Below are positions 15,143-19,754 of a stretch of DNA of 19,754 bases, piece after piece. The position numbers were made by a program, and so were the translations under genes. The stretch covers positions 1 through 19,754 of the forward strand of contig CAMLMQ010000032.1 in NCBI GenBank assembly GCA_946481135.1. Reading direction: 5' to 3'. Origin of the DNA: an uncultured Microbacteriaceae bacterium. Its GTDB lineage: Bacteria > Actinomycetota > Actinomycetes > Actinomycetales > Microbacteriaceae. Under the pieces are notes generated by a model. The model worked only from the letters and a program-made list of their open reading frames with translations, did no database searches and was not told the DNA's origin. The stretch's first letter is position 1, and each line of letters starts with the position of its first letter.

Positions 15143-15179
15143 GAAGATCCTGAGAGCCGCATCCGGCGGAACCTCCGCG

Positions 15180-15213
15180 CAGGAAGTGCTTCCTGACAGG
15201 CGAAAGCCGCCTG
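15180..15213 (+). promoter_or_regulatory. Tandem hairpins in the leader of the DUF4397 operon
   Basis: Two adjacent stems lie between trkH and the next gene: CAGGAAG/CTTCCTG (15180-15186 with 15189-15195, 2-base gap) and CAGGCG/CGCCTG (15197-15202 with 15208-15213, loop AAAGC). No T run follows, so they look more like an operator or leader structure than an intrinsic terminator. A GGAACC at 15168-15173 resembles an ECF-sigma -35, but I see no matching -10 at the right distance. The AAGGAGG ribosome-binding site follows at 15218-15224. Confidence 0.4.
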
Positions 15214-15231
15214 CTCCAAGGAGGACATCTC

Positions 15232-16077
15232 ATGCGGTTCAAGCTTCTCTCCGGCCTCGGGGCCGGACTGCTCGCGACGGCTGTCGTCGCCACCCCGGCG
15301 CAGGCGATCTCGGCCACGAGCTCCGACGTCTACGTCGTGCACGGCATCCCCGGACTCACCGTGGACGTCTACGTCGACGGAACGCTCACCCTCGAGGACT
15401 TCGCCCCGGGTGACGTCGCCGGCCCGCTCGACCTGCCGGCCGCGGACTACGCGATCCAGGTCTACGAGGCGAACGACGTGCCGGGCACCGACACACCGGC
15501 GATCGACGTGGCCGCCGCGTCGGTTCCCGCCAACCAGAGCATCTCGCTCGTCGCGCACTACGACGCCGCCGGCACCCCGGCGCTCACGCCGTTCGTCAAC
15601 GACATCTCGACCATCCCCGCCGGCGAGGGTCGGCTCACGGTGCGCCACGCCGCAGGGGCCGGGCCGGTCGCGATCGTCGCGAACGGCGCGATCGCGTTCG
15701 ACAACGTCGAGAACGGCGACCAGGGATCGACCCTGCTGCCCGCCGGGGACATCACCGCCGGCGTCGCCGGGGCGGGCACCACGTCGCCGATCATCATCCC
15801 CACGTCGGGCACCGCGGCGCCGGTGACGATCGTCGAAGGCACCAACGTGATCGTCTACGCGGTGGGTTCGACCGGCACGAACGACTTGCAGCTCATCACG
15901 CAGTCGATCTCGGGCCTGCACTCGACGCCGGGCGGCGTGAACTCGGGCACGGGCGGCCAGGCGGCGGCGACCGACCCGTCGACGTTCGCGCTCGTCGGGG
16001 CGGCTCTCGCCGCGCTGCTCGCCACCGCCGTGATCGCGGGTACCCGCGTGCGCGCGGCGCGGGCCGACGCCGAGTGA
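15232..16077 (+). CDS. Secreted DUF4397 surface protein with C-terminal membrane anchor
   Basis: 281 residues. A signal peptide (basic MRFK, hydrophobic core, cleavage expected after TPAQA at 25) leads to a DUF4397 beta-domain (about 31-130, SDVYVVHGIPGLTVDVYVDG). A second, degenerate copy follows (about 137-235, GRLTVRHAAGAGPVAIVANG), so the exported part looks like a tandem duplication. The C-terminus has a Gly-rich linker (VNSGTGGQAAATDP), a membrane helix (about 252-272) and a basic tail TRVRAARADAE. This is the layout of a sortase substrate, but no LPxTG or LAxTG can be seen. The AAGGAGG ribosome-binding site is strong. It heads the sortase-sigma-anti-sigma cluster, 41 bases before the sortase. 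The family's molecular role is not established. Confidence 0.88.
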   Translation: MRFKLLSGLGAGLLATAVVATPAQAISATSSDVYVVHGIPGLTVDVYVDGTLTLEDFAPGDVAGPLDLPAADYAIQVYEANDVPGTDTPAIDVAAASVPANQSISLVAHYDAAGTPALTPFVNDISTIPAGEGRLTVRHAAGAGPVAIVANGAIAFDNVENGDQGSTLLPAGDITAGVAGAGTTSPIIIPTSGTAAPVTIVEGTNVIVYAVGSTGTNDLQLITQSISGLHSTPGGVNSGTGGQAAATDPSTFALVGAALAALLATAVIAGTRVRAARADAE

Positions 16078-16118
16078 TCTGATCCGTTCCCACCCACACA
16101 GCACCCCGGAGGACCCTC

Positions 16119-16736
16119 ATGATGCGACGACTCACCCTCGCCGTCGGACTGTCGGTGCTCCTGGCGGGCTGCTCGACCGCTCCGGTCGGGCAGCCCGCCC
16201 CCGAACCGACCGTCTCGTCGGCCCCGGTCCCCGACATCCCGATCGCGAACGGCGAGCTGCGGCCGCCGCGCGAGGCACGCCCGCCCGTGACGGTCGACGT
16301 GCCGGCCGCCGGCGTGCGGGTGCCGGTCATCCCGGTGGGGCTCGAACCCGACGGCTTCATGGAGCTCCCCGACGACGTGAGCGTCGCCGGGTGGTACCGC
16401 TTCGGACCCGACCCGCTGAGCGACGCTGGCACGACCGTCATCTCGGCGCATGTCGACTCCGCCCGCTACGGCCTCGGCCCGTTCTCGAAGCTCGCGGGGT
16501 TGCCCGCAGGCACCGAGGTGACCGTGACGGTCGATACCGGGGCGCAGGTGCGCTATGTGATCGAGTCGGTCACGAGCATCCCGAAACGGGATGTGCCGCT
16601 CGCCGAGATCTTCGAGCGCGAGGGGTCGCCGCGCCTCGTACTCATCACGTGCGGCGGGCAGTTCGACCGCGACGCCTTCCGCTACAGCGACAATGTGATC
16701 GTGGTCGCCACCCCCGTCGCCGAAGGTTCCGCGTGA
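16119..16736 (+). CDS. Class F sortase with a lipoprotein signal
   Basis: 205 residues. The N-terminus MMRRLTLAVGLSVLLAGC has a lipobox (LAGC, 15-18), predicting cleavage and lipidation at C18 rather than the usual uncleaved membrane anchor. A Pro-rich linker (19-60) precedes the catalytic domain. The sortase triad is present: H111 in ISAHVDS, C178 in LVLITCGG and R188 in FRYSDN. The ITCGGQFD...YSDNVIVVA pattern is that of actinobacterial class F. Sortases cut a sorting motif in exported proteins and transfer them to a nucleophile on the cell wall. GGAGGA lies 5 bases before the ATG; a second ATG follows directly. It is translationally coupled to the sigma gene (GTGA) and probably serves surface proteins of this locus. 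Confidence 0.9.
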   Translation: MMRRLTLAVGLSVLLAGCSTAPVGQPAPEPTVSSAPVPDIPIANGELRPPREARPPVTVDVPAAGVRVPVIPVGLEPDGFMELPDDVSVAGWYRFGPDPLSDAGTTVISAHVDSARYGLGPFSKLAGLPAGTEVTVTVDTGAQVRYVIESVTSIPKRDVPLAEIFEREGSPRLVLITCGGQFDRDAFRYSDNVIVVATPVAEGSA

Positions 16737-17290
16737 GCGAGCTCGACGACGACGTCATCGCGCGGGACTTCGCTGCCGGTGAGGACCGCGCCCTCGACGC
16801 GGCGTACCGTCGGTGGTCGGCGCTCGTCTACACCCTCGCGGTGCGGTCGCTCGGCGACGTCGCGGATGCCGAAGACGTCACGCAGAAGACGTTCGTGGCG
16901 GCGTGGATCGGCCGGTCCGGATTCGACCCGCAACGGGCGCGGATGTCGGCGTGGCTCGTCGGCATCGCGCGCAACAAGATCGCCGACACGCACGAGGCAC
17001 GCGCCCGCATCCGTCGCCTCCATGCCGAGTTGACGACGGTCTCGAGCCGCGACGACCAGGTCGCCCCGGAGGTCGACCTCGCCGACCAGCTGCTCGTCGC
17101 CGATGAGATCGCCAGGCTGGAACCCGACGCGCAACGAATCATCCGCATGGCGTTCTACGACGATCTGACCCACCAGCAGATCGCCGCCGCCCTCGGGATA
17201 CCGTTGGGCACCGTCAAGAGCCACATCCGGCGCAGCCTGCAGAGGATGCGACACCGACTGGAGGTGACCCATGAGCCACGTCGATCCTGA
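16733..17290 (+). CDS. ECF-type RNA polymerase sigma factor
   Basis: 185 residues, the standard ECF size. The sigma-2 region (about 7-90) includes LGDVADAEDVTQKTFVAAW for -10 recognition and core binding, followed by MSAWLVGIARNKIAD. The sigma-4 region (about 122-175) has the helix-turn-helix LTHQQIAAALGIPLGTVKSH that reads the -35. There is no sigma-1.1 or sigma-3. The GTG start overlaps the sortase stop, and its end overlaps the anti-sigma start by 20 bases, so all three are made together. With an RskA-like partner downstream it is functionally closest to the SigK/SigL-type group of mycobacteria, which drive surface or secreted protein genes. I would not assign a specific symbol. Autoregulation of the cluster is likely but unproven. 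Confidence 0.92.
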   Translation: MSELDDDVIARDFAAGEDRALDAAYRRWSALVYTLAVRSLGDVADAEDVTQKTFVAAWIGRSGFDPQRARMSAWLVGIARNKIADTHEARARIRRLHAELTTVSSRDDQVAPEVDLADQLLVADEIARLEPDAQRIIRMAFYDDLTHQQIAAALGIPLGTVKSHIRRSLQRMRHRLEVTHEPRRS

Positions 17291-17954
17291 CCTGTTGGCT
17301 CTGCTCGCGCTCGGCGAGAAAGCCGGTGACGACGCCGACCGGGCGCACGTCGCCGAGTGCGCCGAGTGCGCCCTCGAGGTCGAGAACCTGCGCCGCGCGG
17401 TGACGGTGGGTCGCTCGACCCTCGACACCTCCGACCTGCTCGAGCCGAGTCCGCGCGTCTGGGCCGCCATCCAGGAGGAGCTCGGCCGCGAGACCGTCGC
17501 GCCCGTCACGCCCCTGCGTCGCCGACGCTTCGTCGCCCCGCTCGCGGCGGTCGCCGCCGTCGTCCTCGTCGTCGCCGGGGCGGGCGCGGTGTGGACCCTG
17601 CTGCGCCCGGCACCGCCGACCGTGCTCGCCTCGGCGACCCTCGACGCCTTCCCCGACTGGCCGGATGCCGTCGGCGAGGCGGTCGTCGCGCAACGGGCCG
17701 ACGGCGCGCGCGTCGTCGACGTCAGCCTCACTGCCCCCGACGCCGACGGCTACCGCGAGGTGTGGCTCATCGACGGCGAGACGTCGCAGCTCGTCAGCCT
17801 CGGCGTGCTGCGCGGATCGGAGGGCACGTTCACGATCCCCGACGGTCTCGACCTCGGTCAGTACGACCTCGTCGACATCTCGGCGGAGCCCTACGACGGC
17901 GACCCCACCCACTCGGGCGACTCGATCGTGCGGGGGGCGCTCGGCAGCGCGTGA
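17271..17954 (+). CDS. RskA-type transmembrane anti-sigma factor
   Basis: 227 residues. The N-terminal zinc-binding anti-sigma motif HxxxCxxC is intact (H26, C30, C33 in HVAECAEC). A linker and basic stretch RRRR precede a single membrane helix (about 87-111). The outer domain (about 115-227, with VDVSLTAPDADGYREVWLIDG and GTFTIPDGLDLGQYDLVDIS) matches the RskA C-terminal fold. It should hold the upstream sigma factor inactive at the membrane and release it on proteolysis after an external signal. The 20-base overlap with the sigma gene fits balanced synthesis. It is the last gene of the cluster; a large palindrome begins a few bases downstream. Confidence 0.9.
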   Translation: MSHVDPDLLALLALGEKAGDDADRAHVAECAECALEVENLRRAVTVGRSTLDTSDLLEPSPRVWAAIQEELGRETVAPVTPLRRRRFVAPLAAVAAVVLVVAGAGAVWTLLRPAPPTVLASATLDAFPDWPDAVGEAVVAQRADGARVVDVSLTAPDADGYREVWLIDGETSQLVSLGVLRGSEGTFTIPDGLDLGQYDLVDISAEPYDGDPTHSGDSIVRGALGSA

Positions 17955-17960
17955 GCTTCG

Positions 17961-18050
17961 CTTGACCCTCTAGCGCCCGCCGCAGGCGGACGCGTATCGA
18001 AACCGGACACCGCAGACGTGCGGTTTCGATACGCGTCGCGCACCTCAACC
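17961..18050. repeat. Head-to-head REP-like palindrome, probable bidirectional terminator
   Basis: A perfect 17-bp inverted repeat, GACGCGTATCGAAACCG (17989-18005) with its complement at 18021-18037, surrounds a 15-base loop. Each arm starts at GGTTTCGATACGCG and points outwards. The left unit continues into a second hairpin (17974-17981 with 17985-17992, loop GCA, G-U paired on the minus strand). The right unit ends in CTCAACC. Together they look like two copies of one REP-like element facing each other between convergent genes. The last six or so bases run into the 3' end of the adhesin gene. Confidence 0.75.
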
Positions 18051-19754
18051 CGCGAAGGGTCGCCTCCTGCTGCCGGCGGCCACGAGCACCAGGCCGCCCA
18101 GCAGCGTCGCGAGTGCGGCGGTCAGGAGCCAGCGCGGAACGCTCGACCCCGTCTCCGCGAGCCCGCCCGACACCCCGGATCCGACCGCGACGAGCGCCGT
18201 CGAGTCGGTCGACGTGACACTGACCGACGCTCCGCCGAGCGCGTAGGTCGCGAGAGCCTCGGCCGTGTTCGAGATCCGCGCTCCCCGGGCGTCGGCGTTC
18301 ACGACCGTGTACTCGGCCGTGCACGTCGTGCGATCGGTGGGGGCGAGCGTCGACACGGGGCACGTGACGGCGCTGAGCGTGCCCGCGCCCGTGAATGAGG
18401 TCTCGTCGATCGTCAGACCGTCGAGCGTGACGTTGCCGTTGTTGAGCACGAGGAACTCGTAACGGATGACGTCGCCGGCTCGGTCGACGCGCGTCACGTC
18501 GGCCGTCTTCACGAGCGTGAGCGCCGGGGCGAACACGACGGCGACCGAGACGGTGGAGGTCGGCGGCGTCGGGATCGCCGCACCGGCGGGGTCGTCGCCG
18601 GTCACCGTCGCGGTGTTGTCGATCGTGCCCGCGTCGATATCGTCCTGCGTCGCCTGGTAGGAGGCGGTGCACGTCATCTCGTCGTCAGGTGCGAGCGCGG
18701 TCGCGGGGCACACGATCGCCCCGAGCGTGCCGGTGCCGCTGAAGGCGGTCTCCTGCACGTCGATCGCGTCGATCGTCACGTTGCCGTCGTTCGTCACGAG
18801 GAACGAGTAGGTGATCGTCTGACCCTGCGAGCCGATCGTCGTCGGCAGCGCCGACTTCGCGAGGTCGAGCGACGGCGACTGCGTCACCGTCACGGTCGCG
18901 GTCGACGGGGCGGAGTCGACATCCGCGCCGTCGAACGACGCCCGCGCGATCGCGGTGTTCTCTACCGAACCCTGGTCCATATCGGCCTGCGTGATCGGGT
19001 AGTCGACGGTGCAGAGCGCGTCGGCTCCGGGCGGGAGGGTCGTCGCGGAGCAGGAGATCGTCGGCAGCACCGTGCTGCCGGTGAACGACTGCTCGACGAT
19101 CTCGAGCGCACCGAGCGTCACGTTGCCCGTGTTCTCCACGGCGAAGCGGAACTCCACGACGTCGTTCGCCGCGTCGACCGTCGTCGGATCGACCGTCTTG
19201 TCGAGCGTGAGCGCCGGGTTCTGCACGGCCGTGACCGTCACCTCGTTCGACTCGCTCGACAGTGCCGCCCCGGTGGCGGGCTGAGCGCTGACGGTCGCGA
19301 TGTCGGCCAGGAGTCCGTGGTCGACATCCTCCTGGCGGGTCGTGTAGGTGGCCGTGAAGACGGCGACCTGACCGGCGGCGAGGGAGGTCGACGACGAGGA
19401 CGTGCACGGCCCGCTCGGACTCTCGAGCCGGTCGCACGTCACGACGGGCGGGGTCGAGCCCGCCGCCGCGTCGGTGAGGCGGTCGGAGACGGAGACGCCG
19501 GTGAGCGGCACGGCGGTGTTGTTCGTCACCGTGTACGTGAAGTCGATCGTTTCGCCGTCGGCGTCGTAGGTCGCCACCGACGCCGACTTCGCGATCTCCG
19601 GCATCGCATGCCCCGCGGTGATGCCGACGTTGACGGACTCGACGGGTGTCTGCAGCACTCCCCCGGCGCTCGCGGTCGTCGCCGCGCTGTTGAGGGCGAC
19701 GTTGCCGGCGGCCACGCTCGGCGTCGAGACCGTGAAGGTCACCGTGAACGTGGC
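18045..19754 (-). CDS. Repeat-domain surface adhesin with LAETG sorting signal (N-terminus outside the window)
   Basis: 569 residues are visible, and the frame runs off the right edge. After a short lead-in there are four tandem beta-domains of the DUF11/DUF7507 type (about residues 48-172, 177-288, 291-403 and 407-520, counting from the codon at 19742). Each has a Lys near its start (K52, K182, K296, K412), a central VxNxGNVT-like strand and a Cys pair (C103/C113, C231/C244, C345/C358, C461/C474). All but the first repeat end in NTA (Asn at 262, 376 and 492). The C-terminus has LAETG (528-532, bases 18147-18161), a hydrophobic helix and RRRPFAG, a cell-wall sorting signal of the LAxTG kind. 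It is a stalk-like wall protein; its binding head must be upstream. It is convergent with the sortase cluster. Confidence 0.9.
   Translation of the reverse strand, partial: ATFTVTFTVSTPSVAAGNVALNSAATTASAGGVLQTPVESVNVGITAGHAMPEIAKSASVATYDADGETIDFTYTVTNNTAVPLTGVSVSDRLTDAAAGSTPPVVTCDRLESPSGPCTSSSSTSLAAGQVAVFTATYTTRQEDVDHGLLADIATVSAQPATGAALSSESNEVTVTAVQNPALTLDKTVDPTTVDAANDVVEFRFAVENTGNVTLGALEIVEQSFTGSTVLPTISCSATTLPPGADALCTVDYPITQADMDQGSVENTAIARASFDGADVDSAPSTATVTVTQSPSLDLAKSALPTTIGSQGQTITYSFLVTNDGNVTIDAIDVQETAFSGTGTLGAIVCPATALAPDDEMTCTASYQATQDDIDAGTIDNTATVTGDDPAGAAIPTPPTSTVSVAVVFAPALTLVKTADVTRVDRAGDVIRYEFLVLNNGNVTLDGLTIDETSFTGAGTLSAVTCPVSTLAPTDRTTCTAEYTVVNADARGARISNTAEALATYALGGASVSVTSTDSTALVAVGSGVSGGLAETGSSVPRWLLTAALATLLGGLVLVAAGSRRRPFAG
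18183..19601 (-). repeat. Four tandem protein-level repeats in the adhesin
   Basis: Repeat units occupy roughly 19601-19227, 19214-18879, 18872-18534 and 18524-18183. Shared landmarks are an opening Lys, NxGNVT, TGxGTL, a Cys-x12-Cys pair, a TQxDxDxG turn and a closing NTA. The first unit differs: Cys-x9-Cys, and ADIAT in place of the NTA ending. The repeats are diverged at base level, so recent recombination is not evident. Confidence 0.75.

Noticed and set aside
15168..15173. GGAACC as an ECF-sigma -35 for the DUF4397 operon
   Set aside because: No CGT-type -10 at 16-18 bases, so I kept it only as a remark within the leader feature and not as a promoter.
1..19754. CRISPR arrays, tRNA or rRNA genes, insertion sequences, prophage genes
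   Set aside because: I saw no spaced direct repeats, cloverleaf, transposase motif or phage-type gene on either strand.

Overview
The window reads as an accessory-plus-housekeeping stretch of a high-G+C actinobacterium, most likely Microbacteriaceae (Micrococcales). Supporting signs are the strong G/C third-position bias, many GTG starts, a class F sortase next to a DUF4397 protein, an LAxTG-type sorting signal, and a palindromic GGTTTCGATACG repeat that I associate from memory with this family. No rRNA, tRNA, phage gene, transposase or CRISPR array is visible.

Layout. 1-659 is the 3' end of a sugar ABC solute-binding protein, closed by a strong hairpin terminator. 731-4172 is a leftward group: methyltransferase, PPOX-fold protein and endo/exonuclease/phosphatase-family protein (tightly coupled), then an SGNH hydrolase. 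An AraC-type regulator (leftward) and a soluble Ser/Thr kinase (rightward) diverge around 5142-5318, where a G-tract palindrome lies. 6162-7621 holds an EamA exporter coupled to a DUF1349 protein. These diverge over only 38 bp from a metallophosphoesterase plus DksA/TraR zinc-finger pair. 8530-9870 is a PAS-GAF-GGDEF diguanylate cyclase, 10072-10392 an unrecognised small protein, and 10405-12087 a class V PLP enzyme with a SufS-like cysteine loop.

The right half starts with an ion-homeostasis divergon: NhaA Na+/H+ antiporter (leftward, with an unusual EF-hand-like C-terminal tail) against a 64-residue membrane protein translationally coupled to a TrkH/KtrB K+ channel (rightward). Next comes the most system-like part, 15232-17954. 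It encodes a secreted DUF4397 protein with duplicated halves, a class F sortase carrying a lipoprotein signal, an ECF sigma factor and a zinc-binding RskA-type anti-sigma factor, in that order with overlapping junctions. Convergent to it is the C-terminal part of a large repeat adhesin ending in LAETG plus a membrane anchor. Between them sits a head-to-head REP-like palindrome whose end supplies the adhesin's last codon and stop.

Working model (inference): the sigma/anti-sigma pair senses an envelope signal and controls its own operon, producing a sortase and a surface protein. The convergent adhesin may be a sortase substrate, although its LAxTG motif is of the kind usually linked to class E sortases. 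Several genes lack a Shine-Dalgarno sequence but have a -10-like hexamer exactly 6 nt before the start codon, suggesting leaderless transcripts.
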